Shown: one piece after another, positions 41,349 to 48,917 of the stretch
Position numbering within the stretch: position 1 is the stretch's first letter
Layout: each line of letters starts with the position of its first letter
Assembly: GCA_003343905.1 (NCBI GenBank)
Contig: QAKI01000057.1
Coordinates: 154,223 to 218,222 of the forward strand
Source: Subdoligranulum variabile
Lineage (GTDB): Bacteria > Bacillota > Clostridia > Oscillospirales > Ruminococcaceae
Direction of reading: 5' to 3'
DNA: 64,000 nt
Notes under the pieces: generated by a model
Seen by the model: the letters and a program-made list of their open reading frames with translations, nothing else
Databases searched by the model: none
Told to the model about the DNA's origin: nothing
Program-made: the position numbers and the translations under genes

Positions 41349-42424
41349 CAGCCTTCACCCCCAAATCCATACTGCCGCCGGATCATCAGCCACAGAAAGA
41401 CCGGCGTACCCAGCAGCGAAGTCAAAATGCCGATGGGAATCTCGTTGCCCGGCAGCAGCATCCGGCAGGCCACGTCGGCCCAGATCAAAAAGACCGCCCC
41501 CGCCAGCGCCGACACCGGGACCAGATAGCGGTGGTCGGCCCCCAGCAGCAGACGAACCGCGTGGGGCACGACCAACCCCACAAAGCCGATGGTGCCCGCA
41601 TTGTAGACCGACAGGCCGATCAGCAGCGAAGTCACCACCAGATACAAAATACGGCGGCGGGTAAGGTCCATGCCAAGGGTCAGCGCGCCTTCGTCCCCCA
41701 GCAGCATCAGGTTCAGGGTACGGCGCTGGCCGGCAAAGAACAGGCTGCCCGCCGCGGCGGCCGCCGCAAGGATGGCCGTATCCTGCCAGTTGGCCGCCCC
41801 CAGACCGCCCATGGTCCAGCGGACGATCTGCGCGGGGGCGTGATCGTCACCGCAGAGATAGATCGCAAAATTGGAGAGCGCCCCGCATACAGCGGACAGT
41901 GCGGAACCGGCAAGCAGCAGCTTGACGGTGGTGGCACGGCCGCCAAGGTTTGCCAGCGCGATGCCCGCGAAGGACACGGCGAGCGCCCCCAGAAAGGCCG
42001 CCGCCCCTACCGAGCGCGCCCCCAGCACCGTACCGGCGCCGAACAGGACCGCCAGCGTTGCGCCCATCGACGCCCCCGACGAGATGCCGAGCACATAGGG
42101 GTCCGCCAGCGGGTTGCGGACCACCGCCTGCATGACGGTGCCGCTCACCGCCAGACTGGCCCCCACGGCCGCGCCCAGCACCAGGCGGGGCAGCCGGATG
42201 AGCCAGACCACATCGTGCAGCGGGGAGCCTTCCGCCCAGGCTTCCGGCACAGGAGCCCCCAGCAGCGTGTGAGCCAACTGGCCGGAGATGACCCGGTACA
42301 CATCCCCCACCGGCAGCGGCATGGTGCCGAAAGTGACGGCAACGACCAGCGACACCGGCAGCAACACCAGCAGCATTATAAGGGCGCAGCGCCCGGCCGC
42401 CCGGCGCGCGGGCTGCCCGGTCAA
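41348..42424 (-). CDS. FecCD/BtuC family ABC transporter permease
   Basis: A 358-residue polytopic permease with nine to ten membrane helices. Conserved segments are IRLPRLVLGAAVGASLAVSG, NPLADPYVLGISSGASMGA and, near the end, GFVGLVVPHAVRLLLGADHRYLVP with the coupling helix LGMDLTRRRILYL. It starts from a TTG at 42424 that overlaps the substrate-binding protein stop, with GAGGAAG upstream. It belongs to the promoter-proximal importer. Confidence 0.9.
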   Translation of the reverse strand: MTGQPARRAAGRCALIMLLVLLPVSLVVAVTFGTMPLPVGDVYRVISGQLAHTLLGAPVPEAWAEGSPLHDVVWLIRLPRLVLGAAVGASLAVSGTVMQAVVRNPLADPYVLGISSGASMGATLAVLFGAGTVLGARSVGAAAFLGALAVSFAGIALANLGGRATTVKLLLAGSALSAVCGALSNFAIYLCGDDHAPAQIVRWTMGGLGAANWQDTAILAAAAAAGSLFFAGQRRTLNLMLLGDEGALTLGMDLTRRRILYLVVTSLLIGLSVYNAGTIGFVGLVVPHAVRLLLGADHRYLVPVSALAGAVFLIWADVACRMLLPGNEIPIGILTSLLGTPVFLWLMIRRQYGFGGEG

Positions 42425-43470
42425 GACGCTTCCTCCGGGTACATGCCCGCGGCCAGCGTGCGGATGCCGTCGAGGGTGCGCGGCCCGGCCGCATAGATAT
42501 CCCCCAGCATGACCGGCAGCACCCGGCCGGACTGGACCGCCGACAGGCTGCGCAGGGCCGGGTCTTCGTTGATGACCGCCAACTGGTCCCGAACGACCTG
42601 TTCGGGGTCATCGCCGGAATAGGCCATATAGACCACAAAAATCACATCCGGGTCGCAGGCCAGCAGATCTTCCTTGCTCATTTCATGGCCGTCGGGATTG
42701 GCCAGCGTGCCGCCGAGCCGGGTCACCATGTCCCCCGCCAGCGTGTCCGCCCCGTAGTTGGTCACCGAACCGTTCAAGGGTTCCACCACCGCCACACGGA
42801 CCGGGTCCTTCCCGGCCGCCGCCAGCGTGCTGTCGATCTCGGCCTGCATTCCGGCCACCAGTGCCTCGGCCTTTTCCTCCACGCCGAAGATGCGCCCCAG
42901 ATTGAGGATATCGGCATACTCATTGTCCACCGTGCGCGGGTGGCCGCCCGGACGGGTATTGGAGTTCATATAGGTCGCGGTGCCACGCTCGTTCCAGTAA
43001 GAGGTATCGCCCAGCATTTTGTCGCTGAACAGCGAACCCCAGGACAGGATCAGGTCCGGCTGCAGGAGCGTGACGGTCTCCCGGTCGGGGGCAAACACAT
43101 CCGCCTGATAGTTCATGGCGGCCAGACCTTCCTGCCATTCCGGCTTGACTTCGTTGTCAAGGCCGTAACTGGCGACCACATGGTCCTCCAGCCCCAGGGC
43201 GATCATCGTTTCGATGGACCCCTGGTAGACCGCCACCACCCGTTCCGGCGCATGCGTGAATGTGAGTTCCACCGGGTCGCCGTTCGCGTCATAGTTGGTG
43301 ACCGTGACAGGGTACCCGGCGGCGCTCTCCTGCGTTGCTGCTTCGGGGGCCGTCTGTGCGGAAGATACTGCCTGTTCAGAGGATACCGTCGCCCCGGAGG
43401 ACGGCGCTGCGCAGGCCCCCAGCAGAAGCAGCACAGCCGGGGCCAGGGCCGCTGCAAGAATCTGTTTCAT
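42421..43470 (-). CDS. ABC transporter substrate-binding lipoprotein, corrinoid type (BtuF-like)
   Basis: A 349-residue lipoprotein with lipobox LLGAC (cysteine at about residue 19) followed by a Ser/Ala/Thr/Gln linker. The mature part is a type III periplasmic-binding fold: TFTHAPERVVAVYQGSIETMIALGLEDHVVAS, LQPDLILSWGS, and AGPRTLDGIRTLAAGMYPEEA at the end. It is the first gene after the cobalamin riboswitch, so it is the most direct target of that switch. The long frame upstream of 43470 lies in the leader RNA and is not coding. Confidence 0.9.
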   Translation of the reverse strand: MKQILAAALAPAVLLLLGACAAPSSGATVSSEQAVSSAQTAPEAATQESAAGYPVTVTNYDANGDPVELTFTHAPERVVAVYQGSIETMIALGLEDHVVASYGLDNEVKPEWQEGLAAMNYQADVFAPDRETVTLLQPDLILSWGSLFSDKMLGDTSYWNERGTATYMNSNTRPGGHPRTVDNEYADILNLGRIFGVEEKAEALVAGMQAEIDSTLAAAGKDPVRVAVVEPLNGSVTNYGADTLAGDMVTRLGGTLANPDGHEMSKEDLLACDPDVIFVVYMAYSGDDPEQVVRDQLAVINEDPALRSLSAVQSGRVLPVMLGDIYAAGPRTLDGIRTLAAGMYPEEAS

Positions 43471-43499
43471 CCATTGTTTCCTTTCCTGAACGCGACCAG

Positions 43500-43538
43500 A
43501 AAAAGAAAAAGCCTGCCGAGCCGATAAAGCCGGGCAGA
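43500..43538 (-). terminator. Intrinsic terminator of the riboswitch expression platform
   Basis: Minus strand: CTGCCCGGC, 7-base loop, GCTCGGCAG, then GCTTTTTCTTTTTC. It ends about 30 bases before the first start codon of the operon, where a ligand-controlled terminator would be expected. Confidence 0.75.
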
Positions 43539-43639
43539 CCCACAACAAAACAAAGCGCCCGCGAATACGCGGCCCCTTTGTTTTCCACGCAAACGTCTGG
43601 TCCGTCCGCCGCGCGGGTCCTGCACCAAAACAGACAGTC

Positions 43640-43850
43640 CGTCTGTTCCCACAGTATGAATCCCGGGGCAGGTCTTCCGGCTCTGGCGTCTTTGTCCGGG
43701 CTCCCGTCTTCCCGCGCATGGATGCGCAGTGACGCACAGCTTTGAACCCGGACTCGGCCATTACGGCGGCGGTCCCGCACAGGTCTTGCACCTGTTTCCC
43801 TATTCTCCCGGCCGACCGCAGCGGGTCCCGGGCACCCTGGGATGCTTTGC
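43640..43850 (-). promoter_or_regulatory. Cobalamin riboswitch aptamer
   Basis: On the minus strand the aptamer core contains GGGAAACAGGTGCAAGACC, then GTGCGGGACC and CGCCGCCGTAA, a GCGTCACTGCGC element, and the B12 box AGCCGGAAGACCTGCC (plus-strand about 43669-43684). These match the conserved cobalamin riboswitch order, with minor changes in the CCCGCCACUGU part. The leader is about 380 bases long and ends in a terminator at 43500-43538. High cobalamin should lower expression of the whole cobalamin and transport operon. Confidence 0.93.
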
Positions 43851-43857
43851 AGTACCA

Positions 43858-43886
43858 AGGATACCATAAAACCCGCCGCCATGCAA
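43858..43886 (-). promoter_or_regulatory. Promoter of the cobalamin operon
   Basis: Minus strand: TTGCAT (plus-strand 43881-43886), 17-base spacer, TATCCT (43858-43863). The predicted start near 43850 coincides with the first bases of the riboswitch. The -35 lies in the loop of the metH terminator hairpin. Confidence 0.7.
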
Positions 43887-43899
43887 GGGGCAGCGGGTC
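43865..43899 (-). terminator. Intrinsic terminator after metH
   Basis: Minus strand: ACCCGCTGCC pairs with GGCGGCGGGT (one bulge/mismatch), then TTTTATGG. It overlaps the promoter of the cobalamin operon. Confidence 0.7.
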
Positions 43900-43923
43900 C
43901 TGTTTTTTATCAAAGTCCGGGCG

Positions 43924-46329
43924 TCAGCCAAGGATCTGTTTGGCAAGGTCGGCGCTGGCTTTGGCGTCCTTGCAGTAAAAGTCCGCGCCGATCTCCTGCG
44001 CGTAATGCGGCGTGAGCACCGCGCCGCCCACCCAGACCTGGCAGGGCAGCCCGGCTTCATGCAGCGCGTCGATGGTCGCTTTCATATTGGGGACCGTCGT
44101 CGTCATCAGCGCCGACAGGCCCACCAGCTTTGCGCCTGTGGTGCGCACGGCGTCCACTACGCGCTCCGGCGGCACGTCCCGGCCCAGGTCCAGCACATCG
44201 TAGCCGTAGTTTTCAAGGATCACGCGGACGATGTTTTTGCCGATGTCATGCACGTCGCCCTTGACGGTGGCGAGCACGATCTTCCCTTTCCCGATGCTGC
44301 GGGGCTGGCCTTCGGCGGCGATCTTCTCTTTCACGACCTCAAAGGCAGCCTGGGCCGCCGTGGCCGCCTGCAAAAGCTGCGGCAAAAAGATCGTGCCTTT
44401 TTCAAAGCCGTCGCCCACGGCGTCCAGCGCCGGGATCAGGGCGTTATTGACCAGTTCCAGCGGTTCCCGGCTTTCCAATGCCTGCCGCGCGGCGGTGCGG
44501 GCGTCCTCTTTCAGGCCGCGCCGCACGGCGTCCGCCAGGGCGCTGCCGTTCCCGGCCGTCTGCGGGGCGGCCTGCGCACCGCGGCTGACCTGCTGGGTCT
44601 GGATCTGCACGTCCGCATAGGCGGCCACATAAGCCGCGCTCTGGGGGTCCTGCGCGGTCAGCACCCGGTAGGCGCGCACCGCCGCCATCATTTCCGGCGT
44701 GTTGGGGTTCATGATGGCCAGGTCCAGCCCGGCTGCCATGGCCATGGACAGGAACGTGGTGTTCAGATACCCGCGGCAGGGCAGCCCGAAGCTGATGTTG
44801 GAAACGCCCAGGACCGTGCGCACGCCCAGTTCCCGTTTGCAGCGGGTCAGGGCTTCGAGCGTCTGGGTCGCGCCCTCCTGCTGGGCGCTGGCGGTCAGCG
44901 TCAGGCAGTCGATGTAGATATCCTCCTTCGGGATACCGGCGGCACAGGCAGCTTCGACGATGCGGCGGGCAATCGCCACCCGTTCTTCCGCCGTCTGGGG
45001 GATGCCTTTTTCATCCAGCGTCAGGCCCACCACCGCCGCGCCGTATTTTTTGCACAGCGGCAGGATCGTATCCAGCGTTTTCTGTTCGCCGTTGACCGAG
45101 TTGACGATGGGCTTGCCGTTATAGACGCGCAGCGCGCGGGCCAGCGCGTCCGGGTTCGAGGAATCCAACTGCAGCGGCAGGTCGGTGACGGCCTGCAGTT
45201 CGGTGACGATCCGTTCCAGCACGGCGGCTTCGTCGATGCCCGGCAGACCCGCGTTCACGTCCAGCACCTCGGCCCCGGCTTCCTCCTGGGCCACCGCCTG
45301 CGCGCAGGGGTAGGCGCTGTCGCCCTCCCGCAAAGCCTGCTGCAGCCGCTTTTTGCCGGTGGGGTTGATGCGTTCGCCCACCACGGTGATGCCGTTCACT
45401 TCCACAAAGCGCACCGGCGTACACAGGCAACTGCGGCACAGCGGGATCTTCTGCGCCGGGGTCAGCGGCGCAAAAAGCGCCCGCAGCCGCGCGATGTGCT
45501 GCGGTGTGGTGCCGCAGCAGCCGCCCACCATGGAAACGCCGATTTTGGCATACGCCTGCATCTGGGCCGCAAAGGTGTCCGCGTCCAGATCATAGGAGCC
45601 GTCGGGGTTGGGCAGGCCCGCATTGGGCTTGACGAACACCGGCACCGACGCCGGGACCGTGCGGCACAGCCGCTGCGCCATGGGTAGGATCTCCTGCGGG
45701 CCCAAAGAGCAGTTGATGCCGACGGCATCCGCCCCAAGGCCCACGGCCGTAACGGCGTAGCTTTCGACCGTGCAACCGGTGAAAGTACGGCCGCCGCCCT
45801 CAAAACTCATGGAGGTAAAGACCGGCAGCGCGCAATTTTCTTTTGCTGCCAGGATGGCCGCTTTCAATTCGTACAGGTCGGTCATCGTTTCCAAAAACAC
45901 GAAGTCCGCCCCGGCCTGCACCCCTGCCCGGATGACCTGGGCAAAAAGTTCGTAGGCGTTCTGAAAAGCCAGCGTACCCGCGGGGGCCAGCAGTTCGCCC
46001 AGGGGGCCGATGTCCAGCCCCACCAGCAGGCCCTTTTCTTCCGCCGCACGGCGCGCGCAGGCCAGCGAAGCCCGCACCACTTCCTCCACGCTGTGGCCGC
46101 AGCCCGCCAGTTTGCGCGCGTTGGCGCCGAAAGTATTCGCCAGCAGCAGGTCCGCCCCCGCCGCGGCGTAATCCGCATGGATGGCCGTGAGCGTTTCCGG
46201 CATTTCCAGCGCCGCCAGCTCGGGCTTCTGCCCTGGCTGCAGGCCGCGCTTTTGCAGCTGCGTGCCCATGCCGCCGTCCAAAAACACAAAGCGGCGGCGG
46301 TCGAAAATCGTTTGCATCTGTACAGGCAT
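43924..46329 (-). CDS. metH: Cobalamin-dependent methionine synthase without activation domain
   Basis: Transfers a methyl from methyltetrahydrofolate via methylcobalamin to homocysteine. It has 801 residues against about 1230 for E. coli MetH. The homocysteine/zinc domain (about 1-290) has FLDGGMGTQLQ and the zinc cysteines in VGGCCGTTP; the pterin domain (about 310-580) has VGERINPTGKKRL; the helical cap and cobalamin domain (about 600-801) have DVHDIGKNI, whose histidine is the lower cobalt ligand. The reactivation domain is absent and is supplied by the separate gene at 46332-47012, the usual Clostridia arrangement. The ATG at 46329 follows GAGAGGAAA. Confidence 0.95.
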   Translation of the reverse strand: MPVQMQTIFDRRRFVFLDGGMGTQLQKRGLQPGQKPELAALEMPETLTAIHADYAAAGADLLLANTFGANARKLAGCGHSVEEVVRASLACARRAAEEKGLLVGLDIGPLGELLAPAGTLAFQNAYELFAQVIRAGVQAGADFVFLETMTDLYELKAAILAAKENCALPVFTSMSFEGGGRTFTGCTVESYAVTAVGLGADAVGINCSLGPQEILPMAQRLCRTVPASVPVFVKPNAGLPNPDGSYDLDADTFAAQMQAYAKIGVSMVGGCCGTTPQHIARLRALFAPLTPAQKIPLCRSCLCTPVRFVEVNGITVVGERINPTGKKRLQQALREGDSAYPCAQAVAQEEAGAEVLDVNAGLPGIDEAAVLERIVTELQAVTDLPLQLDSSNPDALARALRVYNGKPIVNSVNGEQKTLDTILPLCKKYGAAVVGLTLDEKGIPQTAEERVAIARRIVEAACAAGIPKEDIYIDCLTLTASAQQEGATQTLEALTRCKRELGVRTVLGVSNISFGLPCRGYLNTTFLSMAMAAGLDLAIMNPNTPEMMAAVRAYRVLTAQDPQSAAYVAAYADVQIQTQQVSRGAQAAPQTAGNGSALADAVRRGLKEDARTAARQALESREPLELVNNALIPALDAVGDGFEKGTIFLPQLLQAATAAQAAFEVVKEKIAAEGQPRSIGKGKIVLATVKGDVHDIGKNIVRVILENYGYDVLDLGRDVPPERVVDAVRTTGAKLVGLSALMTTTVPNMKATIDALHEAGLPCQVWVGGAVLTPHYAQEIGADFYCKDAKASADLAKQILG

Positions 46330-46331
46330 GT

Positions 46332-47012
46332 TTATTTCCTCTCCCCGTCAGGTGGTGAAAAACAGGTGGTCCCCCTGCGGCGGAAGCAGCAGGTCTCCCG
46401 CAGGTGGCAGGTACCGCACCCCGCCGGCGCGCCTTTGACCGGGCGGGCGGCCGCCCCCAGCAGGGCTGTGGTGCTCTTGCGCGGGGCCAGCAAGTGCTGG
46501 GCCGTCACTGCCACACCGCAGCCGCGGGTGCTGTCCACCGCCAGGCAGAGCGCGTCGTTCAGTTCCAGCGGGCAGTCCCCGTACCCCGGCGCAAAACGCC
46601 CGGTCAAATACAGACCCTTCTGGCGAAGCCCGGCGCGCAGTTCTTCTTCCAGCGCGTCGCAGATTTGTTCCAGCAGGCTGGACGCCAGTGCGTCGGCGGC
46701 TGCGGCCAGGGCGATATCGGTCAGTTCAAAGCGGCGCAGCAGGCGGTCCACCTCCCCGCCCAGCGTCGCCGCCAGCAGCAGCACGTCATCACATCCGGCC
46801 AGATGCCGTTCAAGGTCGCGCCCGCATTCCGGCGGCAGAAAGGCCGCCTTGGGCAGCACACGCCAGACGGCGCGCGGCACGGCGGCCGCCAGCACCTGCC
46901 GTTCAGCCTGCGCCAGCAAAGCGTCGGTGGCGGCGTCGGGCTGCCAACCGGCCGCCCCCATAAAGCGCAGCGCCGCGGCGCGGTCGATGGCCGCCGGTTT
47001 CTGCCGCTGCAT
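46332..47012 (-). CDS. Methionine synthase activation-domain-like protein
   Basis: A 226-residue protein matching the stand-alone version of the MetH C-terminal activation domain, which binds SAM to remethylate inactive cob(II)alamin. Recognisable parts are the helix-rich start AAALRFMGAAGW, LLLAATLGGEVDRLLRR, the GRFAPGYGDCPLELN segment (equivalent to RxxPGYG of MetH), and a C-terminal cysteine-rich tail (GCGTCHLRETCCF). The cysteines may serve reduction. Its ATG overlaps the metF stop (TAATG), and metH follows after 2 bases. Confidence 0.88.
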   Translation of the reverse strand: MQRQKPAAIDRAAALRFMGAAGWQPDAATDALLAQAERQVLAAAVPRAVWRVLPKAAFLPPECGRDLERHLAGCDDVLLLAATLGGEVDRLLRRFELTDIALAAAADALASSLLEQICDALEEELRAGLRQKGLYLTGRFAPGYGDCPLELNDALCLAVDSTRGCGVAVTAQHLLAPRKSTTALLGAAARPVKGAPAGCGTCHLRETCCFRRRGTTCFSPPDGERK

Positions 47013-47875
47013 TACAGCAGGTCCCGGATGCCGTCGTAGATCTTTTCCGCCACGGCGGCATCATTCATGGCATACAGGTGAACGCCGTCCGCGCCACCCT
47101 CGATCAGATCGCGCAGCTGGCGCACCGCGTAGTCGATGCCCGCGTCGTACAAAGCGGCCGGGTCATCCTGCCAGCGGGAGATCATGCGGGTGAAGTCCGA
47201 GGGCAGGCTGGCCGAGGAAAGGGCCACCGTGCGCTCGATCTGGCTGCGCTTGACGATGGGCATGACCCCTGCCGAGACCGGCAGCGTGATGCCCGCGCGC
47301 CGCGCCAGATTGAGGAAGCGATAAAAGTGCATATTGTCAAAGAAAAGCTGGGTGATCAGGTGTTCGGCACCCGCCTCCTGCTTATATTTCAGGTTTTCCA
47401 CGTCCCGGCGCAGGTTCTCGGATTCCGGGTGCCCTTCCGGGTAGCAGGCGCCGTGCAGGGCAAAGCCGGGCTTACGGTCACGGATGAAAGCCATCAGATC
47501 GCTGGCATGGGCAAAGTCCGGGCTTTCGGGCCGGGTGGGGCTGCGGTCCCCGCGCAGGGCCAGCACATCGCGCACACCGGCCTGTTCCAGCCGCGTCAGG
47601 ATGTCCGCTGCAGCCGCCGCGTCGTTACCCATGCAGATCAGGTGAGCCAGTGCCGGAACGCCCAGTTCCTTCTGGATAAAATCCGCCACTTCCACCGTGG
47701 ACACGCCGCCGGACGAACCGCCCGCGCCAAAAGTCACACTGATAAAATCCGGGTGCAGGCGGCCCATCTCCCGCAGGGCGGCCTGCAGTTTTTCCAGTTG
47801 GGTCGTCTGTTTGGGCGGGAAACACTCCACCGAAAAGACACACCGTTTTGTTTTGAACAGTTCCGTGATCGTCAT
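47012..47875 (-). CDS. metF: Methylenetetrahydrofolate reductase
   Basis: Reduces 5,10-methylene-THF to 5-methyl-THF, the methyl donor for MetH. It has 287 residues, normal for bacterial MetF. It begins FSVECFPPKQTTQLEKLQ and contains FISVTFGAGGSS, HLICMGND, ALRGDRSPTRPES, AEHLITQLFFDNMHFYRFL and PVSAGVMPIVKRSQI, all typical. The ATG at 47875 follows GGGAGA. It is coupled to the activation protein and metH, forming a methyl-transfer operon. Confidence 0.96.
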   Translation of the reverse strand: MTITELFKTKRCVFSVECFPPKQTTQLEKLQAALREMGRLHPDFISVTFGAGGSSGGVSTVEVADFIQKELGVPALAHLICMGNDAAAAADILTRLEQAGVRDVLALRGDRSPTRPESPDFAHASDLMAFIRDRKPGFALHGACYPEGHPESENLRRDVENLKYKQEAGAEHLITQLFFDNMHFYRFLNLARRAGITLPVSAGVMPIVKRSQIERTVALSSASLPSDFTRMISRWQDDPAALYDAGIDYAVRQLRDLIEGGADGVHLYAMNDAAVAEKIYDGIRDLL

Positions 47876-47903
47876 TTTATACTCTCCCTCTTGCGGCGGG
47901 GCT

Positions 47904-48917
47904 TTATGCCGCCGCCTGCACATCCTCTGCGGCCGATGCCTGCAGAACGCCGTTTTCATAGGTAAAGGTGATGGTCCCCATCGTATCGGTGCGGTAGATC
48001 TCCACCCCGTGCGCCGCCAAACGATCCAGCGTTTCCTGATGGGGATGGCCGTAGTCATTGTCCAGCCCGCAGCTGATGGCTGCCGCCTGGGGCTGCACCA
48101 CCGAAAGCAGCCGTTCGCTGCTGGAGGTGGAGGACCCGTGATGCCCCGCCTTGTATAAGACAGCCTGCAAACCGCTGCCGTAGCGGTCCACGAGGGCTTC
48201 CTCGGATTCCGTTTCGGCGTCGCCGGTGGCAAGGTAACGGAAATCCCCGGCCTCAAACAGCAGGCAGAGGGACCCGTTGTTCACGTCGTCCCCGGACTGC
48301 ATCCATGCGCTGCCGCCCTGCAGGATGTGCAGCGTGCCGGAACCCAGCGGGAAAGCGTCGCCCTCCGCAGTTTCCGTCACGTCCGTGCCTTCCTGCGCGG
48401 CCAGTTCCAGTATCCCGTCCGGCCAGGCGGATTCGCCTTCCTCCCCGGTGTGCCAGACCGGCAGCACCAGTTCATCTACCGAAAGTCCTTCCAGCACGGC
48501 CGAAGCCCCGCCGGTGTGGTCCGCATGGGGATGGGTCAGGATCAGGTAACGCAGGTCCCGTACCCCGGCCAGCCGCAGGTCGCGCACCAGCGTTTCCCGC
48601 GTTTCCGCCGTGCCGGTGTCGATCAGGCAGTATTCCCCGTCCTGACCGATCAGCACGGAATCCCCCTGCCCCACGTCCAGCACCGTCACCGTCGTGGCGC
48701 TTTGTTCCAGCACTTCGGCGTCCGGGCCGTTCAGCGGCACGCCCAGCGCCGTGTACAGTTCCGACCAGGTGGGGATGCCGCCGCGGCCGCCCCAGTTCTC
48801 CACCACAAAGGCGGCCCCCGCCAGCAGCAACGCCGCCAGCAGGGTCAGAACGCGCCGCGCCCGGACGCCTTTTCTGCGGCGGCGTCTGCCGCGTTTACGT
48901 CTCGTCGTATTGGGCAT
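47904..48917 (-). CDS. ComEC/Rec2-related metallo-beta-lactamase fold protein
   Basis: A 337-residue secreted or membrane-anchored hydrolase. A strongly basic N-terminus (RRKRGRRRRRKG) precedes one membrane segment (about 25-43). The metallo-hydrolase domain has VTVLDVGQGDSVLI, LIDTGTAETRETL, and the metal motif LTHPHADHTGG (about 136-146), then NNGSLCLLFEAG, LATGDAE and KAGHHGSSTSSSERLL. This is the extracellular nuclease-like domain of ComEC, here without the channel domain. Its start overlaps the end of ftsK by 23 bases. The role is probably DNA or nucleotide hydrolysis; not proven. Confidence 0.85.
   Translation of the reverse strand: MPNTTRRKRGRRRRRKGVRARRVLTLLAALLLAGAAFVVENWGGRGGIPTWSELYTALGVPLNGPDAEVLEQSATTVTVLDVGQGDSVLIGQDGEYCLIDTGTAETRETLVRDLRLAGVRDLRYLILTHPHADHTGGASAVLEGLSVDELVLPVWHTGEEGESAWPDGILELAAQEGTDVTETAEGDAFPLGSGTLHILQGGSAWMQSGDDVNNGSLCLLFEAGDFRYLATGDAETESEEALVDRYGSGLQAVLYKAGHHGSSTSSSERLLSVVQPQAAAISCGLDNDYGHPHQETLDRLAAHGVEIYRTDTMGTITFTYENGVLQASAAEDVQAAA

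Noticed and set aside
42421..43791. A longer version of the substrate-binding protein starting in the riboswitch
   Set aside because: The extra 107 codons are the aptamer and terminator region. The lipoprotein signal begins at 43470, so the extension is an open frame through structured RNA.
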